A DNA stretch of 28,857 nt, taken from the NCBI GenBank assembly GCA_002308595.1, contig DBWH01000044.1, positions 905 to 29,761 on the forward strand. Reading direction: 5' to 3'. Positions 8,235-15,202 of this stretch are shown here, in pieces. The position numbers and the translations under genes were made by a program. The first letter of the stretch is position 1, and each line of letters starts with the position of its first letter. The notes under the pieces were generated by a model. That model did no database searches, was not told the origin of the DNA, and was given only the letters and a program-made list of their open reading frames with translations. The stretch comes from Mageeibacillus sp. UBA1243. GTDB lineage: Bacteria; Bacillota; Clostridia; UBA1212.

Positions 8235-9701
8235 TCAGTTTTCATTCTCAAAGATCTCTTTGACCTTCGAAGAGATCACTCCCATTTTCATTGCATGCGA
8301 GCCCTTGACGAGTACCGTGGAGCCCTTTCTGACAAACTCATTGGCGTATTCCGCGGCATCTTTTGAGTTTTCAAAGCACCTGAACACCGTTTTTGTGCCC
8401 TTGGGAGCTCCTTTTTCGATATCAAGAGCGCGCTCTCCCACGCACACGACAACGTCAACGCCAAACTCATCGCAGATTTTCCCCAGACCCATGTGAGATT
8501 CCTCCGAGACATCGCCAAGCTCAAGCATATCGCCAAGGAAAGCGACCTTGTGCCCTCCCGCGGCAAGCTTCGAAAGTATTCCGAGTTCTGCCCTTACGGC
8601 TTCCGGCGACGCGTTGTAGCAGTCGTCAATGAGAGTCCCGCCCGGGAGCTCGTAAATCTGCTGCCTGCCCGTGTCTTCGGGGCGGACCGACGAGACAGCG
8701 GGGATCACCTTGGAGAGGAGGTCCGCTTCGCCTGCGCCGATGATATTGGCGGCACCGATACCGGCAAGAGCCGCGTAAATAAAGTGCTCGCCGACGACGC
8801 CGAGTGTAACCCTCGTGACAGGTATACCGCCGATTGCAAGGTCAAATGCTGTCGTTTTTGCGTCAACCGAAACGTTTGAGGCCCTGAAATAGCAGCCTTC
8901 GTTTAATCCGAACGTTAGTATGCCGGGTATGTCCTGCTTTCCGTTTTCGTCAAGAACTTCCCATGACTCTGCGAGGAGCTCATCGTCCCCGTTTACGAGC
9001 AGGAAGTCGTTTTTGCCCATGAAATCGGCAATTTCAAGCTTTGCCAGCCTCGTGTTCTCCATGCTTCCGAGAAGCTCGAGGTGAGCAGTTCCGATGTTGG
9101 TTATAATGCCGACGTGAGGTCTTGCGACGCCCGCAAGGAACGAAATCTGGCCGCGTCCGCGCATGCCCATCTCAATCACGGCATACTTTGCGTCGCTGTC
9201 AATCGAGAGTATCGTTGCGGGAACACCGACTTCGTTGTTGTGGTTTTTCGGTGTCTTGGCGGTTTTACCGAGGGACGAGACCGCTTTTGAGACAAATTCT
9301 TTTGCGGTGGTTTTGCCTACGCTTCCGGTGACGCCGATGACGCAAATGTCAAGCATCATACGCCTCAAGCCGGCAATCCTTCCGTAGGCCTTTAATGTAT
9401 CCTCGCAGCAGACAATGACCGTCTTTCCGCCGTTTAAAACAGCGCGGCGGGCCTTTTCCACGTCTGCGCCCGCCACGATAAGAAACACACCGGCCTTTGC
9501 AGCCGATCCTATAAAATCATTTCCGTCAAAAACTTCGCCTTTTACGGCTATAAAAGCGGTGTGGGAGTAGTCCCCGCCTGCAGAGAGAAGCCTGGTGTCC
9601 GTGATGACATTGTCAATATAGTCCGAATCCGAAAATCCGTAACTTTCCGGCACGAGAGTACCGCCAATGCATTCTATGATTTTAGCTATTGTTATCATCA
9701 T
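8235..9701 (-). CDS. murF: UDP-N-acetylmuramoyl-tripeptide--D-alanyl-D-alanine ligase
   Basis: Cytosolic ligase that adds D-Ala-D-Ala to the UDP-MurNAc-tripeptide. The ATP loop GVTGSVGKTTAKEFV, the following TPKNHNNEVGVP, IEMGMRGRGQI, NIGTAHLELLGS and DDCYNASPEAV are characteristic of MurF. I start it at 9701 (488 residues): ATG ATG at 9701/9698 follows a strong GGAGGAAGG by 9 nt. An in-frame ATG 12 codons further up lacks a ribosome binding site. It is the first gene of the operon, 41 nt from the predicted transcription start. No ddl gene is next to it. The octamer occurs at 9662, within the first 15 codons. Confidence 0.96.
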   Translation of the reverse strand: MMITIAKIIECIGGTLVPESYGFSDSDYIDNVITDTRLLSAGGDYSHTAFIAVKGEVFDGNDFIGSAAKAGVFLIVAGADVEKARRAVLNGGKTVIVCCEDTLKAYGRIAGLRRMMLDICVIGVTGSVGKTTAKEFVSKAVSSLGKTAKTPKNHNNEVGVPATILSIDSDAKYAVIEMGMRGRGQISFLAGVARPHVGIITNIGTAHLELLGSMENTRLAKLEIADFMGKNDFLLVNGDDELLAESWEVLDENGKQDIPGILTFGLNEGCYFRASNVSVDAKTTAFDLAIGGIPVTRVTLGVVGEHFIYAALAGIGAANIIGAGEADLLSKVIPAVSSVRPEDTGRQQIYELPGGTLIDDCYNASPEAVRAELGILSKLAAGGHKVAFLGDMLELGDVSEESHMGLGKICDEFGVDVVVCVGERALDIEKGAPKGTKTVFRCFENSKDAAEYANEFVRKGSTVLVKGSHAMKMGVISSKVKEIFENEN

Positions 9702-9741
9702 TTGTAAGAGCCTTCCTCCGGCATGCGTCGTCCGCATTTAT

Positions 9742-9777
9742 CGCGCCTATTTTAGCATAAATATTTTATTTTGTAAA
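9742..9777 (-). promoter_or_regulatory. Sigma-A promoter of the murF-polA operon
   Basis: Minus-strand -35 TTTACA (9772-9777), a 17-bp spacer and -10 TAAAAT (9749-9754) lie in an AT-rich stretch, with a likely start near 9742 and a 41-nt leader to murF. No other good promoter is apparent in the short gaps down to 1248, so the seven genes are probably one transcript. Confidence 0.75.
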
Positions 9778-9858
9778 TGAACGAATGTTTAAACGAATCT
9801 TAAATTTTATGGTGGTTTCGGCAAAAGTAGTTTATTTTTGTTTCCCTTTTGTGATAAA

Positions 9859-10075
9859 CTTAAGTACTTGATGTGGCTTTTCGAATTGACCAAATTGAAA
9901 AATCGGTTCGTTCGGAGGAAACTCTGAATAAAATCAGGAGTTCTCACTGAGTCCGTTTGTCATGCGCCGCAGGCGGAGAAATCCGCAGTTTTTTGGCGTG
10001 TTGACTCTTCATTATTTGGAGCGGGAAGCGCATTGGCGGAAGGCAAAACACGAATACACATATAGGAGATAATTA
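9859..10075 (+). promoter_or_regulatory. Long structured leader upstream of rnjA
   Basis: About 300 bp separates the murF promoter from rnjA, much more than needed. An extended -10 candidate (TG at 9850 and 9852 region, GATAAA at 9853-9858) would give a leader of over 200 nt, but its -35 is poor. The stretch contains an imperfect hairpin (AACTCTGA at 9920 with TCAGGAGTT), a GC hairpin with a T-run at 9973-9994, and a CATTGGCG octamer at 10031. A possible 18-codon reading frame begins at ATG 9871 and stops at 9927, but it lacks a ribosome binding site. Confidence 0.4.
9973..9994 (+). terminator. Candidate attenuator hairpin in the rnjA leader
   Basis: GCGGA-GAAA-TCCGC (9973-9986) makes a 5-bp stem closed by a GNRA-type tetraloop and is followed two bases later by six Ts (9989-9994). 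This is an intrinsic-terminator layout, though with a short stem, about 80 bp before the rnjA start. Flanking GCGCC (9964-9968) can also pair with GGCGT (9995-9999), giving an alternative fold. Confidence 0.45.
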
Positions 10076-11809
10076 ATGATTACAAAACCTCAGACATCAA
10101 ACAGATTGAGAGTCATACCTCTCGGCGGACTTGATGAAATAGGAAAGAACATAACGGCTTTTGAGACGGATCACGATATCATCATCGTAGACTGCGGAAT
10201 TTCGTTTCCGGACGAGAACATGCCCGGTATCGACGCCGTAATTCCGGACTTCACCTACCTCGAAGAACACTTTGACAAGATCAGGGGCATTTTCATAACG
10301 CACGGACACGAGGACCACATCGGCGCTCTGCCCTACCTTCTCAAGAAGATCAACGTCCCGATCTACAGCATAAAGTTCACGATTGCTCTCATAAAGAGAA
10401 AGCTTGAGGAAGAGAACATGGCCGCCAATGTGCAGCTTGAGGAAGTTCACTACGGCGACATTATAATTAAGGGCGATTTTGCGGTTGAGTTCATCCGCAC
10501 CAACCACAGTATTTCGGACAGCGCCGCGTTCGCGATCATGACCCCCTGCGGAGTCGTGATTCACACGGGCGACTTCAAAGTTGACTACACACCTATCGAC
10601 AATGCGCCGATAGACCTCATGAGACTTGCCGAGCTCGGCGAAAACGGAGTGCTTCTCCTCATGTCGGACAGCACCAACGCGGAGCGCAAAGGCTTCACGA
10701 TGTCGGAGAGAACCGTCGGAGCCGCATTTGACGATCTTTTCTCTAAAATTACGGGAAGAATTATTGTTGCGACCTTCTCTTCAAACATCCACAGAGTGCA
10801 GCAGATCATTGACACAGCCGCCAAATTCGGCAGGAAATGCGCCATCTGCGGCAGAAGCATGGTGAACGTGCTTGAGGTTGCGAAAGAGATTGGCTATATC
10901 AACCACTACGACGACACTGTCATTGACATTGACGACGCCGCAAACTACGACGACAGCGAGATAGTTATTATCACAACGGGCAGCCAGGGTGAGCCTATGT
11001 CGGCTCTCACGAGAATGGCAAGCGCAACGCACAACCAGGTCGAAGTTTCAAGCAATGACACGATCATCATTTCCGCAAGCCCTATCCCGGGTAACGAGAA
11101 GGCAATCGCGAGAATGATTGACGAGCTTTTCAAGCGCGGCGCAAACGTTATCTACAAAGCCCTCGCGGACGTACACGTTTCGGGCCACGCGTGCGAAGAG
11201 GAACTCAAACTCATCCTTTCGATTACAAGACCCAAGTACTTCATGCCGGTCCACGGCGAGTACAGACACCTCGTGCAGCACGCAAACATTGCGAAGAAGC
11301 TCGGTCTTACCGACGACAACATCTTCATCATGGGAAACGGCAACGTGCTCGAATTCAGAGGCTCCGACATAGTCATCCGCGAGGAGCAGGTAGAGTCAGG
11401 AAACGTTCTTATTGACGGTCTCGGCGTAGGCGACGTCGGAAGCGTTGTTCTGAGAGACAGGAAGCACCTTGCACAGGACGGTCTCATCATCATCAGCATG
11501 CTCGTCTCCTCAAGGACAGGTGAGCTTCTGCTCGACCCCGAGATCACATCAAGAGGTTTCGTTTACATCAGAGATTCAGAGAACCTACTCAGCCAGATCG
11601 CGGCACTCGCAAAAAGCACTATGGCCGAAAGATCCGACGATTTCTCGAACAGATTCAAGGGCGTTGACATTAACGCAAAGCGCCTCAGCGTGAGAGACAC
11701 GGTGCGCACTTTCATTTTCGAAAAGACAAAGCGCAACCCGATGATACTCCCCGTAATCATCGAGGTGGATCCCGACGAGATTGTTTCCGGAAGGTACGAT
11801 TTCGGCTGA
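10076..11809 (+). CDS. rnjA: Ribonuclease J (RNase J1-type)
   Basis: Metallo-beta-lactamase/beta-CASP nuclease with 5'-3' exonuclease and endonuclease activity, central to mRNA decay and rRNA maturation in Bacillota. The 577-residue length is close to family norms. Zinc ligands are visible in HGHEDH at residues 76-81, the NHSISD region near 143 and the HTGDFK segment near 164. Beta-CASP motifs include SDSTNAE, ATFSSNIHR, TTGSQGEP, the HVSGHA loop and MPVHGEYRHL. The C-terminal part carries the usual dimerisation and KH-like domain. The ATG follows AGGAGA by 7 nt. It is a single-gene transcription unit, divergent from murF and closed by a strong terminator. RNase J2 cannot be fully excluded, but the complete metal ligands favour an active J1. 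Confidence 0.96.
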   Translation: MITKPQTSNRLRVIPLGGLDEIGKNITAFETDHDIIIVDCGISFPDENMPGIDAVIPDFTYLEEHFDKIRGIFITHGHEDHIGALPYLLKKINVPIYSIKFTIALIKRKLEEENMAANVQLEEVHYGDIIIKGDFAVEFIRTNHSISDSAAFAIMTPCGVVIHTGDFKVDYTPIDNAPIDLMRLAELGENGVLLLMSDSTNAERKGFTMSERTVGAAFDDLFSKITGRIIVATFSSNIHRVQQIIDTAAKFGRKCAICGRSMVNVLEVAKEIGYINHYDDTVIDIDDAANYDDSEIVIITTGSQGEPMSALTRMASATHNQVEVSSNDTIIISASPIPGNEKAIARMIDELFKRGANVIYKALADVHVSGHACEEELKLILSITRPKYFMPVHGEYRHLVQHANIAKKLGLTDDNIFIMGNGNVLEFRGSDIVIREEQVESGNVLIDGLGVGDVGSVVLRDRKHLAQDGLIIISMLVSSRTGELLLDPEITSRGFVYIRDSENLLSQIAALAKSTMAERSDDFSNRFKGVDINAKRLSVRDTVRTFIFEKTKRNPMILPVIIEVDPDEIVSGRYDFG

Positions 11810-11838
11810 AAACAGGATAGTTTTACACATTTTTAAAA

Positions 11839-11880
11839 ACCGGGACGCTTTGCGGATCTGCAAAACGTCCCGGTCTTTTT
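11839..11880. terminator. Bidirectional intrinsic terminator between rnjA and the DUF4430 gene
   Basis: A perfect 9-bp stem, ACCGGGACG (11839-11847) with CGTCCCGGT (11866-11874), is followed by CTTTTT on the plus strand and by a T-run on the minus strand as well. It sits between convergent genes and can serve both. Confidence 0.9.
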
Positions 11881-11922
11881 AGCGCCGCGGAAAAACTTCC
11901 CCGGCGGTCAGAATGGTTCTCA

Positions 11923-12396
11923 TCAGCCTGCTGCTGCGGCAAACTTGTAAACAGCGCCCTCTGTGATAGGTGTTGAATCAACACCGGTCATAGCGTATTC
12001 GCCGTTGATGTAAAATGCCCAGTAGTAACCGTCAGTGTTGTAGTCAAGTTTAACGCCGTCAACGGTGTCAACCATGAGTCCGTATTCTGCACTGGTAGTT
12101 CCCGAAACGAGATTCTCGTCAACGAGAGCTTCTCCGAGCATTTTCTTTGAAGACTCCAGATCAAACGTTTTCTCCGTTCCGTCTTTGCCGACAACAACAA
12201 GCTTAAAGGAAACCTTATCAGCTTCGGGTGCGGCGGTAGGCTCAGCTTCTGCGGTAGCGGCAGCTGTAGCAACAGGCTTATCGGTCTTTGAACCATCATT
12301 CTTGCAACCGGCAAGGCAAACAACTGAAACCGCAGTCAGTATGATGCAAAGCATAATTGCAAGAAAAGACAACTTTTTAGAATTTTCTTTTCTCAT
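11923..12396 (-). CDS. DUF4430-domain lipoprotein, candidate cobalamin-binding surface protein
   Basis: Small secreted lipoprotein of 157 residues. A type II signal peptide (charged MRKENSKK, hydrophobic core, lipobox LAGC with Cys at 31) is followed by an Ala/Thr/Glu/Pro-rich linker to about residue 57 and one globular domain. Its end, with YGLMVDTVDGVKLDY, then GYYWAFYINGEYAM and ITEGAVYKF, matches the DUF4430 fold, which to my knowledge is also the C-terminal domain of animal intrinsic factor and transcobalamin. I start it at 12396, where AGGAG stands at proper distance; a longer frame upstream runs into the riboswitch. It stands alone behind a cobalamin riboswitch, so a role in capturing B12 or a related corrinoid is a good inference. 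No BtuCDF transporter genes are nearby. It carries no octamer copies. Confidence 0.82.
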   Translation of the reverse strand: MRKENSKKLSFLAIMLCIILTAVSVVCLAGCKNDGSKTDKPVATAAATAEAEPTAAPEADKVSFKLVVVGKDGTEKTFDLESSKKMLGEALVDENLVSGTTSAEYGLMVDTVDGVKLDYNTDGYYWAFYINGEYAMTGVDSTPITEGAVYKFAAAAG

Positions 12397-12479
12397 AAGC
12401 ATCACTCCTTTGCATAGATTTTTGACTTCCCTTGCCGGCGCCCGCAGCATCGCGAAAATCGCGAACGGGAAGCTTTTTC

Positions 12480-12643
12480 GTGTATTCGGGTATTTCGACT
12501 GCGGCGGACATCTCTCCGGCCTTCTCAGCGAAACCGCCAATGACCTCTGCCCGAATCTGCGGAATCCGGTTGGAGAGCTGCTTTTTGTAACCGCCTCACG
12601 GCGACGGGCTCGTTCGGGAGTTTCACCCGATTCCCCTCATACG
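12480..12643 (-). ncRNA. Cobalamin (B12) riboswitch
   Basis: The minus-strand leader of the DUF4430 gene shows the aptamer boxes in order. A GGGGAATCGGGTGAAACTCC segment followed by GAGCCCGTCGCCGTGAGGCGG lies at about 12591-12636. A CATTGG...GAGAAGGCC segment stands in place of the usual CCACTG...GGGAAGGC at about 12515-12542. The terminal GTCGAAATACCCG box is at about 12486-12500. Further hairpins between 12422 and 12475 (GCGATTTTCGC, and CTTCCC with GGGAAG) probably form the expression platform before the ribosome binding site. The expected effect is repression when cobalamin is plentiful. Boundaries are approximate. Confidence 0.85.
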
Positions 12644-12649
12644 GACGCG

Positions 12650-12678
12650 ATTATACCAAAAAGCCCCCGCTTGTTCAA
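12650..12678 (-). promoter_or_regulatory. Sigma-A promoter of the riboswitch/DUF4430 unit
   Basis: Minus-strand -35 TTGAAC (12673-12678), a 17-bp spacer and a perfect -10 TATAAT (12650-12655), with a start near 12643 just ahead of the aptamer. The -35 lies inside the loop of the preceding terminator. Confidence 0.85.
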
Positions 12679-12691
12679 ACAAAACGGAGGC
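12658..12691 (-). terminator. Intrinsic terminator of the lon-trmB operon
   Basis: On the minus strand GCCTCCG (12691-12685) pairs with CGGGGGC (12669-12663), a 7-bp stem with one G-T pair, around a 15-nt loop that itself contains TTGTT and AACAA. Five Ts follow (12662-12658). It lies about 57 bp beyond the trmB stop and overlaps the next promoter. Confidence 0.75.
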
Positions 12692-12748
12692 GTTTTCGCG
12701 TATTTTCCGGAAATATTTTAACTGTTCCGAAGCTGACGCCAATGCGGC

Positions 12749-13489
12749 TCAGACTGTTTCGGTCTTATTCTCTCTTGCCTTGCTCCGGAAGGCTTTTCTC
12801 TTGGCGATATTTTCCTCGCATGCCGCAATCTTATCGGCAATGCTTGCGCGCTCGGGCATCCTCACTGCGGCATAGTTTATGGGCACGCCAAGGGATAAAA
12901 AGCGCTCCTCGTACTCGGTGACGACATTGGCGATTTCGCCGTACCAGGGCTCGCTGTGAAGGTCGTACGAGGACCGTATGAACTCGCAACCGTAGTTTTT
13001 GTAAATTTCAAGCGAGAAGTCGAAAAGGTCGCGGTTGTCGGTCTTCTGGATGAGGCAGCCGCGCTCCTTCAGGATTTTCACGTAAAGAGGCATGAAAGTG
13101 TCGCTCGTGAGCCTGTTTTTGTGGTAGCGGTCGCGCGGCCACGGATCGCTGAAATTGAGGTAGAGCTCGTCAATCTCGCCCTCCTCAAAGAAATCTTCGA
13201 TGAAGAGTGCATTGGCGTTAACGAAAAGCACGTTTTCGACGCCTGCCGCCGCAGCCTTTTCCGCCGCAGTAACTATAACGCTTCTCACAAGCTCAATTCC
13301 GACGTAGAGGACGTCCGGATTCTTCTCCGCCATCCCCGTGATGAAGCCGCCCTTGCCGCAGCCTATTTCAAGCCTGACGCATTTGAAAGAGCCCTTCCAG
13401 TTCCCTTTCTTTGACTCAGGGGCGTTTACAAGGTATTTTGAACAGGCATCAAGTCTTTTCTCAAGATTTTTCTTATTTCTCGGTCTCAT
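12749..13489 (-). CDS. trmB: tRNA (guanine-N7)-methyltransferase, position 46
   Basis: Methylates G46 of tRNA using SAM. The SAM loop EIGCGKGGFI, the downstream GIELVRSVI, and the NFSDPWPRDRYHKNRLT motif are diagnostic of TrmB. With the start at 13489 the protein has 246 residues; the N-terminus MRPRNKKNLEKRL is the family's typical opening. That ATG overlaps the stop of the LRR gene (ATGA at 13486-13489) and has GGGGAG upstream, implying translational coupling. The frame is open 13 codons further but without support. The basic C-terminal tail (about 30 residues) is longer than usual. Last gene of the lon operon; an octamer (12737) lies just past its stop. Confidence 0.95.
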   Translation of the reverse strand: MRPRNKKNLEKRLDACSKYLVNAPESKKGNWKGSFKCVRLEIGCGKGGFITGMAEKNPDVLYVGIELVRSVIVTAAEKAAAAGVENVLFVNANALFIEDFFEEGEIDELYLNFSDPWPRDRYHKNRLTSDTFMPLYVKILKERGCLIQKTDNRDLFDFSLEIYKNYGCEFIRSSYDLHSEPWYGEIANVVTEYEERFLSLGVPINYAAVRMPERASIADKIAACEENIAKRKAFRSKARENKTETV

Positions 13490-15147
13490 TGTTTCTCCCC
13501 GTATAGTATTTTGGTCGTGCTGAGACATTCGACAGCCACCGTCATGCCCTTGACGTAAATCGTTTTGACGTTGTCGCCGTAAGCCGCTATTTTTACGAGA
13601 TTTTCGGCTTTATTGGCGTCGATCTCCGCGAGCTTGTTGTGGCTGATATCTATCTCTTTAAGGTTCACCGCGCCGTCAAAGCTAACGGACTCAATCGAGC
13701 AGTCGCTGAAATCCGCATATTCTACGGTTTCGAGGTTTTTGAAGTCGACTCTCGTGATTCCGGCGTTTTCGGAAGCCACCAGCTTTTTCAGCGACTTCAG
13801 CCCCGCGAGCATGTCGATTGCCGCGTTGTTCGCATTCGTGCGCATGATGTTAAGGCTTTCAACCTTGGCGAGTTTCGAATAGTCGGGGTTGAACATGAAA
13901 TCGGCGTCCTTCAGGGAAACCGCCTTTGCGTTCACGAGCGGGTTTGTGTTTAAGACGTAAAGCTTCGTGTTGTCCGCGTAAAACTCCTCGAGAGTCTCCG
14001 ATTCCGGAAGTGTCAGGAGGTTGATTTCTGTCTCGCTGATGTCAAGGTACCTCAGTTTCGTCTGCTTTGAAATGTCGAGCTTTTTCAGCCTCGTGCCTTT
14101 GACGTTCAGGCTTTCGAGGTTCACGAGCGCCTTCAGGTCGTCATACATATCGCCAATGGTATCGCCCTCAAGATTGAGCGAAGTGACCTTGGCGATGTCA
14201 TCCTCGCGGAGCACGTAGTCGTCAGGGTAAGTCGCGTACTTTTGCGGGTAGTTTTCGCGGAGCCACGCAAACACTTTCTTCCTGATGACGGGGTTTGTGA
14301 ACTCGAACCGCTTGCTCTCCTTCAGGATCTCGTTGTAGCCCGTGAAGGCGATCTGCTTGTAGTATGCTCTCGCGCCGGCGGATGCCTTGGCGTATACCGC
14401 GCCGTAGATGACAGTCGAGTCGTACTCCACATTGGCGTCAGGGGCAAGGATTGTGCCCATAACAATCGCCTTGTTGAGCTTGACGATTTTGGCCTCGTAG
14501 CAGTTGATGATGAGCCTCGATGCGAGGTTTCCGCTGTCGTCGTGGACGATGATGTAGTAGCCAGAAAGGTCAACCACCTCGCCCGGAATGTTTATGAGGC
14601 AGCAGAAGCCCGAGTTGACGGAATCCACCCATAAATAGTCAAAATCTGACAGCTTGTGATTGCCCGCAATGTGCTCCGGATCGAGGTTGTAGACCATGCG
14701 CTCGCCCTCGTCCTCCGTCGCGATGCAGAAGAAGCCGGTCTCCGCGGGATTCTTGTCAATGTTGGTCCATTCGGTGTGGGTCGACTCAAGCGCCGCGAGG
14801 TTGATCGAGCGTTCCGTATAGTCGCCGAACTCCGCGTTTTCGGCCACCTTGCCGCCCGAACTCTGGCCGCCGAGGATGTTCTTGCCGTCAAGACCGGGCA
14901 TGATGCCGCCGGTATTTAGAATCGCCTTGCTGATGAAAAGACCCAGAACGGCAAGCGCCGCAAGCACAAGCACAAGAAGAAGCGTGAGCACGGGAAATCC
15001 GGTCTTTTTCTTTCTGACCTCAATCTCCTGCTCATCTTCGGGAAGCTCCGGTGCCTCCGCGCCTACAGCGATACTGTACTCGCTCGAATCAAGGCGCATG
15101 AACCCGCTCTCGCTGCCGGTATTCTCCTGCTCACCGTCTTTCGTCAT
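13486..15147 (-). CDS. Membrane-anchored surface protein with a choice-of-anchor-A-like domain and leucine-rich repeats
   Basis: A 553-residue protein of unknown function. An acidic N-terminal tail is followed by KKK and one membrane helix at about 51-74, predicting an outside location for the remainder. Residues about 90-290 resemble the choice-of-anchor A adhesin domain: SGYYIIVHDDSG, then GTILAPDANVEYDSTVIYGA, a typical signature of that fold. From about 318 onward there are irregular leucine-rich repeats of the LxxLxxLxVxxTxLxxLDIS type, as in internalin-like proteins. No LPXTG or dockerin is seen. It lies between a HAD phosphatase and trmB. Adhesion or wall interaction is inference from the domains. 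Confidence 0.72.
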   Translation of the reverse strand: MTKDGEQENTGSESGFMRLDSSEYSIAVGAEAPELPEDEQEIEVRKKKTGFPVLTLLLVLVLAALAVLGLFISKAILNTGGIMPGLDGKNILGGQSSGGKVAENAEFGDYTERSINLAALESTHTEWTNIDKNPAETGFFCIATEDEGERMVYNLDPEHIAGNHKLSDFDYLWVDSVNSGFCCLINIPGEVVDLSGYYIIVHDDSGNLASRLIINCYEAKIVKLNKAIVMGTILAPDANVEYDSTVIYGAVYAKASAGARAYYKQIAFTGYNEILKESKRFEFTNPVIRKKVFAWLRENYPQKYATYPDDYVLREDDIAKVTSLNLEGDTIGDMYDDLKALVNLESLNVKGTRLKKLDISKQTKLRYLDISETEINLLTLPESETLEEFYADNTKLYVLNTNPLVNAKAVSLKDADFMFNPDYSKLAKVESLNIMRTNANNAAIDMLAGLKSLKKLVASENAGITRVDFKNLETVEYADFSDCSIESVSFDGAVNLKEIDISHNKLAEIDANKAENLVKIAAYGDNVKTIYVKGMTVAVECLSTTKILYGEKQ

Positions 15148-15202
15148 AAATCCTCATTAAGCCCGCGGCTTTTCTTCCGCGGCATTTTTACCGCCAAGGT
15201 AT

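Noticed and set aside
10001..10030. TTGACT at 10001 as a -35 box for rnjA
   Set aside because: No acceptable -10 element at 16-18 bp downstream.
9981..10074. Short Arg-rich frame overlapping the rnjA leader
   Set aside because: It overlaps the candidate attenuator, lacks a ribosome binding site and has no recognisable similarity.
15163..15182. CCGCGG-N8-CCGCGG hairpin between the Cof and LRR genes
   Set aside because: The T-run lies on the plus strand side only, whereas transcription is on the minus strand, so it is not a terminator for these genes; probably just a local hairpin.
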